Positions 12,643 through 25,368 are shown, counted from the first letter of the stretch. The stretch is DNA of 64,000 nucleotides from Sphagnum magellanicum (GCA_021904315.1 CM038913.1:9237958-9301957); one strand, 5' to 3'. Numbers and translations: made by a program. The notes: a model not told the origin generated them from the sequence alone.

Positions 12643-14371
12643 TACATACCCTTTTGTTTTGAGTCATTGTAACAAATGCCTTCCTAAAAACTGACTGTTC
12701 CTCATAAACGTCATTGGGGACTGGCTACTATCTAGAATCCTGACCGAGATGGGTCAGTTCCCACCTTGTCGCATTAGTGGCACTGTCAACAAGCCCTGCA
12801 CTACAGGTCTAAACCGGCCCTTATATGAACTATAGGTAGTACAAAGTGTTCACAGAACATGCAGCATTAACTGGCCTCACATTATAAGCCATAGCTGACA
12901 CCCAGATGACATTCACCCAACACCAAGTGGGCTTATTTGACCAAGAACCCACCAGCGTCCATCCTTTGGAAACCCCTTTATGATGGCGTTGTGGATGAAC
13001 TACAACTGAGTTACCATGGTTCCAACTTAGTAACCTTCCCCATAACTCCCCAATTCACCACCTAGGTAGCTACTTATGAAGTGGGCAAGTACCTTGGCAA
13101 GTAGGTAGGAAATGCAAGTGCTTATTAAGCAAGTGAGAAAGTAAGGTACTTGGTGGCAACTAGGTAGGTAGATGCATGTGATAGTTAGTGCATAACTAAC
13201 CACTGATTAGCTATGGGACAGGAACACAATGAAAACTTGTTTCCAATCCACACACCATCCATTCTTCATGGTGCGTTGGTGGATGTTAGTTGAGTCTGGC
13301 CAAGTTGTACAAAGTGTAAACAGAGTGAATATGGGCCTGGTTGATAGTAATAAGTATCAAGTAAGATCAGCTCTGACCAAGGAAGAGGCCATGTGAGGGA
13401 ATTGAAGTAGGAACCAGCAAAGGACACTGGCCAGAACCTCTTTCACAGATTTCTCAATTGCAAAATCCTACTAATCCTTTCACTCATGCGCTCCATAATT
13501 TCTTCCTGTAATATATATGGTACCAGTTGAACGACTCTAAAAATCCAGCTGCAAAAGAGCACCACCTGCCACGCCACTGACAATGTAGGATGCATGCATA
13601 TCTTCGCCTGTGCATTGAGATTTCTACCATATGAGAAATTAAGGACCTTTTCTCTATTGCAGGGATCCCAGATGGGTTTGGCTCATAATACTCTTACTAT
13701 GTACCTGACTTTAAATGACCTTCCTTAGAACGAGCAATTGCCAGCTTTGGATGCAAGGGGTGCTATCAAAATCATTTCATGTAATGTGAGAATATCGGGG
13801 CTGAATGTCACCCTCCACATTGGATCCTTTGCAACTCTAATGCTTGAACTCTGTATGTCTTAATGGTAATCCTTGGCCAACATCTTATTGGAGGATTCTG
13901 GCTTCATAAGTTGTCCTCTCCTTTCATAAATGGCCAAACCACTCCATCATTTTCTTACAGCATTAAAATTTTGTGAGTGTGGTGTTGAGGGTTAGAAAGG
14001 GAAGGGTGTTCAAGGGTCAACTTATGCCAAAAAGGGCATTATTGCCTAGCCCAATTCTTCAGGCTCCTAATTTCACAGCTTCTTTCATATGTATCTTTTA
14101 GCCCCTGTTTCTAAAAGAGTAGCATGTGATGTATGTTAACACTCCTTCCAACTAGAACATGTACCCATAGTTCCCCAAGTATGTTTCATGGAAGATTGTA
14201 CCTAAACCTTTCAGCAAATTAATTTAGTATGTCGGATTGAGTAGATCTAAATTGTAAACTTATCAAATATGGGTGCTTCACATGTTGTTTGGATATGAAG
14301 TACTCCTCAAGAAATAAAGGATCACCTTTTACCCCTTTTAAAAACTCTGAGCCTGGATTGATGACCAGTCC
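12643..14371 (+). repeat. left arm of long inverted repeat
   Basis: This arm is the reverse complement of 18984-20654, with frequent point differences and small indels. Anchors shared in opposite orientation include the segments around 12660-12700 and 20600-20650, the TGGTACC-containing stretch near 13525 and 19840, and the CTGAACCTAAA-like stretch near 14190 and 19160. Outer similarity fades near CTCCT...CCTTTTG, inner similarity at GACCAGTCCTT. No clean target duplication was found, so it could be a transposon with very long terminal repeats or two inverted copies of one element. Confidence 0.85.
14219..14362 (-). pseudogene. open coding-like fragment inside left arm
   Basis: About 45 minus-strand codons (containing FLKGVKGDPLF and KHPYLISLQFRS) end in TAA at 14219. 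The same peptide with a handful of replacements is open on the plus strand of the other arm at about 19007-19139. Past the stop both arms share further in-frame stops, so the rest of the frame was already dead before the arms separated. No family recognised. Confidence 0.3.
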
Positions 14372-14638
14372 TTCTTCTAATACAGGGGTAGAGTGAACCA
14401 GCACCCACCAATGCACCAACGTGGATGGATCGTGCACTGATAAATTTATCTTTTCTATCCCTGCGCCATCCCAGGTTGAGTTTTTTTGTTTGCCCTTTCT
14501 CAGCCCTGATCTCAATTTTTCTTTGCAACTTTATTTTCTCCCCACCCCCTTCCCAGTTTTTTTTCCCTGATCTCTGTTTTTTTTTTTTGGAACTTTATTT
14601 TCTCCCCGCCCCCCACCTGGCTTTTTTTTTTTAATTTT
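14372..14638. repeat. pyrimidine-rich tract with 62-bp duplication
   Basis: CCTGATCTC...AACTTTATTTTCTCCCC occurs twice in tandem (about 14505-14565 and 14566-14632), each followed by C-runs and T-runs. The open frame across it is only low-complexity Phe/Pro sequence. Confidence 0.6.
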
Positions 14639-16730
14639 TTTTGAAACTTTTCCCACCCACCCACCTACTGCCCCCCATTGACCTACTCCCCTATATTTAA
14701 ATTAAAAGTAGACTCTTCCGCATCTACCTACTCACCTATAAATTTAAAATGTGTTACTTTCATCCCCACCCACCTATCGCCCTACCACCGACCTACCTAT
14801 CAAAACTTTAAGTAGGTACCTACCAAACCCCACCTACATGGCTACACCTACCTACATGGTTGCCACTGCAATAAACTCCTAACAGTTGACAACGATGAGG
14901 AAAAAAGGTATTGCATGGAACTTGTTCTTGTTCATTCAAACAAAACAAATAAAGGGACGATTAAAGTATTTAACACCCCCCTATATAAAGGAATTGCAAG
15001 TTCTGCTCAGAAAGTGTTTTCCATGGGGGTATTGCAAACCAAGTGGATAATCAAAGCAATACAGAGCTCTAGTTCAATTTAGATGGATTTAATGCATGTT
15101 GTACTCAAGTTCATAAAACAACATACTAAATGAACGTGCAATACCCCATTCTACATGCCCTTGCAATAATTTGGGCTCCATATCATATCCTTTGACAATT
15201 TGAAGGGTATTGCATAGCCCTACCAAAACCTAGAAGGAATGTGATACCCTCATTCGGCTAAAATGTAATACCTTCATTGGGTTACATTGCAATACCCTCA
15301 TTCGGCCACACGACAATACCCTTCTCAAGGTATCCCAAAAATACATTAAGTTACATGATATATCTCTTAACATGTGAAGGGGTAATGCATAGCCCTACCA
15401 AAACCTAAAAGGATCTCAATATTTTCATTGCATTACACTATAAACACCATGGGCTGAATTATTTTGGTCTAGGCTATCAATGGGGTATTGTTCATGCCCA
15501 AAACTATTCAATACACTTACAATACCCCTTTTAAGGCTTCCCATAAATGCATTGGGTTTCATAACATATATTTTGACATGTGAAAGGGTATTGCATAGCT
15601 TTACAAGGAAACTGATACCCTCATTAAGGTATTCTATATATAAACACCAAGGGTCTATGTTGCTTTTAAAAGGGTATTGTTCATGCGCAAAACTAATCAA
15701 TACACTTGTAATACCCCACGCATGGTATCCCAAAAATACATAGGGTTCCATAACATATTTTTTAAAGATTTGAATATTGCATAGCCCTACCAAAACCTAT
15801 AAGAGATGCATTACCTTCATTGGGTTACATTTTAAAAGCCATGGGCTGAACTATTTTGGTCTAGGCTATTAGAGGGGTATTGTTCATGCCCAAAAAAACT
15901 CAATGAACATGCAATACCCTTCTCAAGGTATCCCATAAATACATATGTTTCCATAAGATATCTTTTGACATGTGGAGGGGTATTGTATAACCTTACCAAA
16001 ATTTACAAGGAAACTAATACCCTCATAGGGTATTCAATAATTAAACACCATGGGTCTACATTATTAAAGGGGTAATGCTCATCTTCAAAACTACATAATA
16101 CATTTGCAATACCCCTAGGTTATCCCAGAAATACATTGGGTTCCATAACTTGAAATGTGGAAGGGTATTGCATAGCCTTACCAAAATCTAAAAGTAAAGA
16201 AATACCTTGGTTGGGGTATTTAGTAAAATCCATGGGTTAAATTACTTTATTCTAGACTATCAAAAGGCTATTGTTTATGGCAAGGAATACTCAATGAATA
16301 TGCATTACCCCTTTCAAGGTATCCCAAAAATACGTTGAATTCCATAACATATCATTTAACATGTGGAAGGGTATTACGTAACCCTACCAAAACTTCCAAG
16401 GAAAATAATATTGTCATTAGGGTATTCAGTGTTTAAACACCATGGGTCTACACTATTGGAAGGGTATTGCTCATGCTCAAAATTACACAATACACCTACA
16501 ATACCCCTTATAAATTGTCCCAAAAATACAATGGGCTCCATAACATATCTTTTCAAACTTTGGAGGGGTTTTACAAAGCCATACCAAAACCTAGAAGGAA
16601 AGTAATACCTGCATAATATTGTGATAATATCTTAAACCATGAAACAAAAGGATTTTCTTAAAAATATTTATTCCATGTTCAATATAAGATGCCCTACATA
16701 TTAATTCAAGTAAATGAAGGTATTGCAAAG
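14639..16730 (+). repeat. dispersed repeat family A, copy 1 (longest)
   Basis: Three parts can be seen. The head (14645-14870) is rich in CCTACC/GTAGGT words. The middle is full of GGGTATTGCA in both orientations. From about 15170 to 16600 there is a degenerate tandem array of ~195 bp; the marker (G)GGTATTGCATAGCC lies near 15205, 15380, 15586, 15773, 15978, 16163, 16369 and 16566. The tail (16590-16730) is marked by GATAATATC and AACCATGAAACA. The same modules recur at 28.1-30.3 and 34.9-35.7 kb, so this is a mobile or satellite family. I see no coding capacity and cannot assign a superfamily. Confidence 0.75.
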
Positions 16731-17985
16731 TTCTTCACATTGATGGTAAAAGGTCACTTAAACAAAGTTATGGAGTTTAAATGCAATATTTGCATCATCA
16801 TGGGATATTTGCATTCACCATGAAACATAAGATTTTTTTTTTAAATACTTGATCCCCCACCAATATATCATGAAATTCATGTTTTCAAAATTATTTATTC
16901 ACTTCACAATATGATTTAACATATATAAAAATGAACGTAATGCAAAATTGGTCACATTAATGGTTCAAGGGTTTAGGGTTTAATGTAAAATTTACTAATT
17001 AATGTTAGAGTTTAAATTTTGTCAAAATCAAAAAATTAAAAATTCATGTTAAACATTTTTTTCAATGATGTACATATTTATGTTTTTCCTTTTTAAAGTT
17101 GCACTCATTTCAAAAATAAAAACATAAAATTTTTAATTTAATAATATTTTAATGATTGAAAGCATTAAAAATTAATTAAAGCACATGATATTTTACTTTT
17201 TTTAATGGTTTCTCCTATAAATTAATCCTATGTATGATTGAAAATTTATTTAAAATTTTTTTGACATGTAATAATAATTTATAAGCTAAAAAATTTATAT
17301 AGTAGGTTGGTAATATTTTATATTTTATAAAGATATAACACAAGTCCTTATGTAATTTACTTTTTAATGATGTATAATATTGGCTTAAATATCAGTCTAA
17401 ATATATTGTTATTTATAACATATCAAGTAAAAAATTATATGTAATTAATGATATCATGGAATTATATTGTTGATTCATTTTAATATATAAATGTCTTCAT
17501 ATTTATTTAAAATACGATGAGAATTGATTAGAATATATATATCCATGGTTATGTATAGTGCAATTTTTTTGTAAAATTTATTTTTAATGAAAATTTAAAA
17601 TTCCAAAAGATAAGTTATTAATGTTGTAAATTTTATTAATGCATGTAATTGAATATTATTTCTATGTAAATTTAAATATTTCAATTGAAGTTTGAAATAT
17701 ATGTTATTAATATTATCTAAATTTTAGTTTACAATGTACTAAATGGTGATGTACTTAGTTTAATAACGTGTGAAATTATATATTTTTTCATTTCCAAAAA
17801 TATAATTTTCTCATAATTATTTTAATTTGGTAAAATTTTTAATTAAACATTTGATGGTGGAGGAAAGTGGGGCAAAGGTGGGGTTTTCTTTAAACTTGAG
17901 TTCTTGAAAACCCAAATTTGGGTCAGATTTTGTAATTTTCTTTGACTCTTTTTGTTGTGGCTTTCCTTGAGTACCTATTAATTGC
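16731..17985. other. very AT-rich, nothing recognised
   Basis: One of the most AT-rich stretches in the window. No gene or ordered repeat was seen. Confidence 0.45.
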
Positions 17986-17989
17986 AATA

Positions 17990-18975
17990 ACCTCGTGAAA
18001 ATAAAAAATTTAAACATGTAGAAAGAAATGAGTTTGCTTTAATTGACTCTTGCAAACCCCTAGGCAACTCTTCAAGATTGAAAACATTTGTACAAACAAC
18101 CTCCCCTTGCGAGTTGAACCACTTGTCGTTTGCATGTTTTCCGAAATGGAATTTCTCTTGCACCCTATTTTCATTTGTAGCACATGGACTTACTCTGCTT
18201 TGATTGTCACCTGTTCTTGGAACGGGCTTGAACAATATTGATCAGGTATATGTGTTAGTCATTCATGGGACCTAGGGAACTGGGGTAGCATGCCTGCAAC
18301 CGTTTTCCAATTTTATTCCACAAAGGGTCCTTTGCTCTCAATGATGTTCCCAAAGAAATCCCACAGCAACTTTAGCTTATGTTCACAAAGTGTCCATACG
18401 AAATCCCAAACACTGTTGCCATGAATTCTTGTTTCTGGTGGAATAAGATCTCAAAACGGTTTTTCATAAATGTTTCCAAAGTTTCCAGTATCTTCAAACT
18501 ATATTTTCAAGTCATTCTTCGGATTGATATTTCCCCAAAACATAATTTCAAGTTGTTTGCACCCCACACTTATTAGGAATTCCTCTCTAAGGAGAATTGC
18601 TAAAGGAATGTCAGTATCATGGAACTCATAATTTGCCTTCAAGCAAGTACTATAAGTATTTAACACACATAGAGGTGAAATGCATCTCCACTTGAAAATC
18701 ACTAATTCATGTGCTACCAACGGCGTTTTGTCCAGTGCCTCAAAATCTATGCCTAGTCTCTCCTCCTCTGTATACCCACACCTTGCAATGCATGGTAGAA
18801 AAACAATTTGGAACAATACTTGAGCTTGACCATTGGTAAACCTGCTTGTTGCAGAAGTTCCTCTCTTTGCTGCTCAAGGTATTCCATTTTGGAAACAAAC
18901 TTTTATGTCATCTTGAAGGATTTGGTTCATGTGTGCACTCTTCTGATGGCCTCAAGTTTGATTTATGTGGGGAAA
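17990..18975 (-). pseudogene. decayed gene of unknown function between inverted-repeat arms
   Basis: Read on the minus strand, several pieces look protein-coding but lie in different frames. One is EYLEQQREELLQQAG (about 18885-18840), a likely coiled coil, which runs on to a stop near 18755. A second is a 105-codon open piece (18816-18499) containing ERLGIDFEALDK and REEFLISVGCKQLE. A third (18235-17978) contains RVQEKFHFGKHAND and NLEELPRGLQES. The residue composition is that of a real protein, not of random AT-rich DNA. No conserved catalytic motif was recognised. Being enclosed by the inverted repeat suggests that it was the internal gene of that element, which is inference. Confidence 0.35.
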
Positions 18976-18983
18976 AAAAAAGG

Positions 18984-20654
18984 ACTGGTCCGGTCACCAC
19001 TCCAGGCTTAGAGTTTTTAAAAGGGGTAAAAGCTGATTCTTTATTTCATGAGGAGTATTTCCTATCCAAACAAAATGTGAAGCACCCATATTTGATAAGT
19101 TTACAATTTAGGTCTACTGAATCCAACATACTAAATTAATTTGCTGAAAGGTTTAGGTACAATCTTCCATAAAACATACTTCGGGAACTATGGATACATG
19201 TTCTAGTTGGAAGGAGTGTTAACATACATCACATGCTACTCTTTTAGAATCAGGGGTTAAAAGATACATATGAAAGAAGCTGTGAAATTAAGAGCCTGAA
19301 GAATTGGGCTAGGCAATAATGCCCTTTTTGGCATAAGTTGACCCTTGAACACCCTTCCCTTTCTAACCCTCAACACCACACTCACAAAATTTTAATCCTG
19401 TAAGAAAATGATGGAGTGGTTTGGCCATTTATGAAAGGAGAGGACAACTTATGAAGCCATAATCCTCCAATAAGATGTTGGCCAAGGATTACCATTAAGA
19501 CATACAGAGTTCAAGCATCAAAGTTGCAAAGCATCCAATGTCGAAGGGGACATTCAGCCCTGACATTTTCACATTACACGAAGTGACTTTGATAGCACCC
19601 CTTGCATCCAAAACTGGCAATTACTGCTTCTAATGAAGGTCATATAAAGTCAGGTACATAGTAAGAGTATTGTGAGCCAAACCCATCTGGGATCCCTGCA
19701 ATAGAGAAAAGGTCCTTAATTCCTCATATGGTAGAAATCTCAATGGGCGGGGCAAAGATATGCATGCATCCTACATTGTCAGTGGCGTGGCAGGTGGCGC
19801 TCTTTTGCAGCTGGATTTTTAGAGTCGCTCAACTGGTACCATATATATTACAGGAAGAAATTATGGAGCGCATGGGTGAAAAGATTAGTAGGATTTTGCA
19901 ATTGAGAAATCTGTAAAAGAGGTTCTGGCCAGTGTCCTTTGCTGGTTCCTACTTCAATTCGCTCACATGGCCTTTTCCTTGGTCAGAGCTGATCTTACTT
20001 GATACTTATTACTATCAACCAGGCCCATATTCACTCTGTTTACACTTTGTACAACTTGGCCAGACTCAACTAACATCCACCAACGCACCATGAAGAATAG
20101 ATGGTGTGTGGATTGGAAACAAGTTTTCATTGTGTTCCTGCCCCATAGCTAATCACAGTGCTTAGTTATGCACTAACCATTCACCTACCTAGTTGCCACC
20201 AAGTACCTTACTTTCTCACTTGCATAATATGCACTTCCATTCTCTACCTACTTGCCAAGGTACTTCCCACTTCATAGGTAGCTACCTAAGTGGGGAAGGG
20301 GGGAGGAAGTGGATTTATGGGATAGGTTACCAAGTTGGAACCATGGTAGCTCAGTTGTAGTTCATCCACAACGCCATCATAAAGGGGTTTCCAAAGGATG
20401 GGCGCTGGTGGCTTCTCGGTCAAATAACCAGTTCCTGCTGCCTGTCTTGTCAACACTTAGTACTAACTTACACTTCATATAGGGGGCCGGCTCCCACCTG
20501 TAGTGCAGGGCTTCTTGACACTGCCATTAATGCGGCAAGGTTGGAACTGACCCATCTGGGTCAGGATTCTAGGTAGCAGCCAGTCCCCAATGACATTTAT
20601 GAGGAATAGTCGGTTTTTCGGAAGGCATTGCTCCAACGACTAAAAACAAAAGGC
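18984..20654 (-). repeat. right arm of long inverted repeat
   Basis: Reverse-complement partner of 12643-14371; see that entry. At its inner edge the plus strand carries the open peptide FLKGVKADSLFHEEYFLSK, matching the left arm's minus-strand peptide. The arms are separated by about 4.6 kb. Confidence 0.85.
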
Positions 20655-22745
20655 TACTGAGGAGTGGTCAAGTGGGTTAGGCGGTAAAGAGGACAAAAAA
20701 GGTTGGATGGGAGAGGGTTTTGGCAGGACGTTAAATTCCCCATACGAACTCCCCTGGTGTCAGTGTGATGTCCACAAAGTCCTGCCGCAGGGTTCGACTG
20801 ACGTCCTGCAAAAGCTTAACCAAATAAGGAATACAGTCAACGTTATTTGACTGGATGGAACTAGCCTATCGGTACTGGCTAGTTTCTGATTTCAACAGGT
20901 GCAGGGTTTGAATCCTTAGGATTTCTACGGCAGATCATGAAGTAAAATTTTTTTCTTGATGCTCTAAGAGAAGGACGAGTGTTCACTATGGAGAACACTG
21001 CACTACAAGAAATGAGAACACGCAATGTCCTGCGATGACACCTGCAAAGTTTGTATGGTATTTAACGTTCCCCATGGTTTCATGTTACCTATACCAACAG
21101 GAAGTTGCTGGCACCACAGCAAATGGCCTCTACTGTCACTAATATGCTCACCTTGGTATCCAATATTATTTTTTCACTCTTAACTTTTTGACAGTGGAAT
21201 TTACTAGCTCAGGATTGCATTCTTCCAAAATCTATGTGGGGAGTTGAAAAAGTTGAATGCAAATTTAAGCACCACAAACTCAAGAAATAAAACCTTTTAC
21301 ATGCAAATTTGCATCTCCACAAACTAGTTTGAACCCTGAAGTTTACCATATTGGACTTCCACCAGATTTGTCCTTGAAGTGTTTGATATTGTTCAAAGGT
21401 TAAAATTCCAAGAGTCAAAATTGGGTTACTCTCAGTGTTGGTAGGTACTTAAGGAGGATGGAGAGCACTGGGACCACTTCAAGAGTGTGTATGTTGCAAA
21501 GGAATGAGTGCAATTAGAGCGCTAAATTGAAGTCGTTGCGTGTCCCTGTGGGAAAATGTTGCATTCAGTGGGCCTTCGTACCAACTTGGAAACTATGCCC
21601 ATTAAGAGCCCTGTGGGTGCCAGTTGCCTTTGTACCAAATTGGAAACTAGATCAGAGCTTGGAGCTTTTTCTGCTTGAAGAAGCAAGCATCTACAAAAGG
21701 GCCTTTCCATACAGATCGTGTCATAAACTAATTTTTGCATTTTTTACTACTGTTTTAAATCCACCTTTGTTGAGCTTTGCCCAAGGCGATACCGAGGGTC
21801 TACCTCCTTTCGTGTGTCCTTCACCTCCTCCATGAGGATAATCAACGACCCAATAAGCTGTTATTTACTGCAAAAACCAGCAAGAGTAAGAGAGCCGTAG
21901 GCTGAAGGGCATTTGCTTTGTCAAAGAAAGCAACTGGTTTTGTACCAGAGCAAGATATAGCCTCTAAGGTGCGTTCCTTGAGTCTTTTTCCTGAAAGGAC
22001 CTGCGTGTTGCCTTTCTGGACCCAACAAATTTTTCAGATGGCCCAGTTCATTACATTTTACAGCTTTGCTTGATGAAACCGTGCCAAACTTTATTAAAAA
22101 TAATCAGCAACCCAGAAAAGGAAAGGCCAAAACAAAAAGAGGGGACCACAGCCCAGAAAAACCCATGCCAAGGCTTCACTTCATTCAGTCTAGCTGTTCA
22201 GTCGAAATATGCCTGCAATTGGTTTTGCTCTGTAGTTGTCTGTAAGGCTGGCGAACCAAAATGCTATAAGGGTCTCAAAACATATATATTGTGGTGGCTC
22301 AGGAGGCTCAGGACTGAAATCCCTTAACATTATTACATCGGAACCTGAATTATGTGATAGAATGTGATGTGACCAACCTTTTTTGTACCATAGAATGGGC
22401 CATAGAAGGTGGATTGTGCCAGGTTAACATTCCAAGGGAGGGCACACCTGGCAGTATTGGCCTTCACTGGTCTGTTCTTTGCTTTAACTAGTAGTAGGGC
22501 CAATGGAAAAATAGATAGGTTGTGGCAGAATTAGCAGATTGGTTGCTATCGAAAGGTCAGATGGCGGAATCAGCTGCTGCAGCCAATTCTGGGCCCTAAA
22601 CCCTAAACCTGGGCACAGAGGCAGGGGGTCAAATCAGCTGCCCCTGCTATTAACATTATTTAGCTCTTCTTATCCTATTTTGTAGAACATCACTTCTGTG
22701 ACATTTTTGTGAAGTTTACACAGCTATAGCCTAGAGGAGACCCAA
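20655..22745. other. no gene recognised; tRNA-like promoter boxes at its start
   Basis: At 20665 the string TGGTCAAGTGGG resembles a tRNA A box. B-box-like strings lie at 20791 (GGTTCGACTG) and 20904 (GGGTTTGAATCC), too far away for a tRNA. A tRNA-derived SINE remnant is possible. The rest has short open frames without recognisable domains. Two plant-type telomere repeats (CCCTAAACCCTAAA) lie at 22594. Confidence 0.3.
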
Positions 22746-22993
22746 TCTTATATATAAATTCACTTAGTCCGTCCGTCCGTCCGTCCGTCCGTCTGACACA
22801 GACGGCGTTCCGACCCGTTAACGGTCTTTGCGATGCCGATTCTGCAACCCCCCAGAAATGAGCCGCAGAGACCGATTCTGCTACGTATTTGCTTCTTTGA
22901 GGGGGGGGGGGCACGGGCGGGGAAGGACCGGGGGGGGGCCAGCAGGGGGCGAGGGCAGCTTGACGGGTGCATTATGCACCGGGTTCACACTAG
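22746..22993 (+). mobile_element. small non-autonomous Helitron
   Basis: The element shows the structural hallmarks of a Helitron. It starts TC (TCTTATATATAAA at 22746) after a host A. It ends CTAG (22990-22993) before a host T. A hairpin, GGTGCA-TTA-TGCACC (22966-22980), lies 9 nt before the end. There are no terminal inverted repeats. A (GTCC)n run near the 5' end and a very GC-rich interior contrast with the AT-rich host DNA. At 248 bp it encodes nothing, so it would depend on a Rep/helicase transposase supplied elsewhere. Little decay is visible, so insertion may be recent. Confidence 0.7.
22768..22793 (+). repeat. (GTCC)n microsatellite
   Basis: Six tandem GTCC/GTCT tetranucleotides just inside the 5' end of the Helitron. 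Confidence 0.85.
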
Positions 22994-25178
22994 TCATTCC
23001 TAAACTAATGGGAAGACAAACCTGTGTCAACTACGGTATACAATTCAAGAGATTGAGGTTCACAAATAACACGTTGGGATGAAACATCCCATGTTCATGA
23101 ATGATGAGAGTTGGGACTCTCAGATCCATTTATGAGTCTTCATTTTTCTGACTTAGGAAACATACTAGGCTACCTAATGGGTCCAGAGCAACTTAACATC
23201 AAACACAGGTCCAGGGCAAATTAAAGTGTATACAGACCAAGTGTGTGTGTATGATGTATAATCTGCAATGAATCATTCAGCCTTTTGTGGCAAGCAAGGC
23301 TATAATTCACAGGCTTTATTGTGCTTGCTTTGGCCTTTGTGCCATGAAACTCAACCACTTGATGTGTTGGCTGCTGGCCCCCCTTATTTTACAAAATTTG
23401 GAGTAGTTAATAGAATGAGAATTTAGTGGTGAAAGAACAAAAAAAAGTGTGAAAATTTGAGGTTGTGTCTAGAAATTTTTGGATGGCTAGCAAATGATCT
23501 AGTAATAACAAGTTATTGGATGTCAAGAAAGGCTTATGAGATGATGGGTAGGGTGCCTTACAAGCCTATATAAGACCTTTGCCAACTTTCTGAAGGAGAA
23601 ATTCACAATGAATGGTTTTTTTCTGTTTTTAAAAAAATTGTTTATTTTATTTTTACGGAAACAAATGCAAAGCATCCATTGCAAGAAGAAAAGAGAAAAT
23701 TCACAATGGGTTTTTGGAAGCAAGGAGATGAGATTTAACCAAGGCCAACAACTGAAACATTCCCACATCACGGTTTTGAGTGGGCAGCCATTTTTTGACC
23801 CCAATTGAGTACTGCCATTATCGTATTCTTTGCAACAACTTGAGTTTCCATATTGGATGGAGTTAAATACATGATCAAAGTTTAAGAGGCTCTTAATTAC
23901 ATTAACTTCTTCTCTAAAGTGAAGTAGACAAAATGTCAATTGACCCATAACCAAACACTTCCCTCTAATGACCAAGTTCCACAACACAAATGACACATCC
24001 TCGAAATGGAAAAAATTTATCAATTGAGAAATGGTGGTGTGTTGCCTAAACCTTATTGAGCCCACCAACATGAGAAGGCTGAACCTGGGACATGCATATT
24101 AGCTCCACATAGCGTCAAATATTTCTTCTCTTTTCTTTCAATTGACTTCAATGGACTTTGCACTAGTCTGATGGGGACAAGGCACCCTACATGTTTATGT
24201 GCATCAAATTTGGACGTAACACAGTCCACATTGAACCTTTGCACCACTTGTGCAACTCAAATAGCAACTCATAAAGTCCAACCATATGTTTTGTAATGTA
24301 AAGGGTAGGGCCTTTACACTAAGTATGGGTAGGGCAAGCTCCAGAAGCATCCACTATAAAAACACAATGAAGTCCATATGTGTAAGTGCCCACTATACAG
24401 AGCCTTGAGATCCTGGCCATTTGTAAAGCTCGATCTCATTATTGCTTTAGGAATAGGTATGCCCTTGGGGCATGGCATTCCCCCCCAAAGGCATGCCCAC
24501 CTTTGGCTGATGCCTGCTCCTAGGACATCACCCTACATGTAATACTTGACAACTAATTTGCATGGTGTGCACTTTGAACTTTATTGCATTGGATATCTCA
24601 TGGGACATCTTCTCTTTCAAGCTTGCACATAAAACTAAACTTTCCAATGTTTTTGGGGGTGCATTTTGGGAGCCAAGAAGGGTTTTAAAAGGTAAGTTTT
24701 TTGTGCCTTTTTATGCAAGGTCTTTGAGTATTGTGAATCAATGTAAATCCATGAAGTGGCTTGAAATATGGAGGATGAAAATGAACTAGCAAATTTTATG
24801 GACAAAATTCACTCAATCGCATTCATAAGTATCGATGGATCATTGTGGCCTCATTGAATGATCTGACATGTATGAAACCAAGCCCAGAAAATGAAATGAA
24901 TTTTAATGGATGACTATGATATCACAATTCTACCTTGGTGATAAGGAAATTGTACACTTAGTTCTATCGTTGCAGGACACAAATAATTGAAGTCTAAGGC
25001 ACTTGCAACTATTTCTCAAAACAATTTTCAAACATTATGTGCTAACTTGAGTGTGTCTAACTCCTACCATGATCGCTATTCATTGTTATCCAACTCCTAT
25101 TATTTGCACAATGAATTCTCCTAGTCACTATTCTTGAATGTTAGAATCAATGTTGGGTATCAATTTACTATATTAGGG
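22994..25178. other. no gene recognised
   Basis: It holds one ATG-started minus-strand open frame of 182 codons (24071-23523). Its Phe/Cys/Trp-rich composition has no recognisable domain, and it may be open by chance. Nothing else was recognised. Confidence 0.35.
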
Positions 25179-25179
25179 C

Positions 25180-25368
25180 TTGAGTGAGCCAGCACCCTCC
25201 TCCCTTCCACCACCCAACCCATCTACCTCCTTCCCATTTGCACTCTCTTCACAACTAACCTTCTCGCCATCGCCATTGCCAATAGCAGGGCGCAATCAAC
25301 CATCGCCATCACAACAAGAGCTTAGGAGGAGGGCATTGGAGCTACTGAGCAAGGGTTTAGGAACATAG
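25180..25368 (+). pseudogene. Pro/Ser-rich coding-like segment
   Basis: A 62-codon plus-strand open stretch starts at TTG, not ATG. It has a Pro/Ser-rich half followed by QQELRRRALELLSKG, which reads like a natural protein. It lies upstream of the C2H2 gene remnants on the same strand and may be its first exon, but no splice junction could be fixed. Confidence 0.25.

Noticed and set aside
14425-14634. Plus-strand open frame of Phe/Pro-rich protein
   Set aside because: It is only a translation of T-runs and C-runs in a duplicated pyrimidine tract.
22594-22609. Telomere repeat CCCTAAACCCTAAA
   Set aside because: Only two units, so neither a chromosome end nor a clear interstitial telomere array.
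23523-24071. 182-codon minus-strand open frame with ATG
   Set aside because: Phe/Cys/Trp-rich, no domain, no related pieces around it. A frame of this length can occur by chance in 64 kb of AT-rich DNA.
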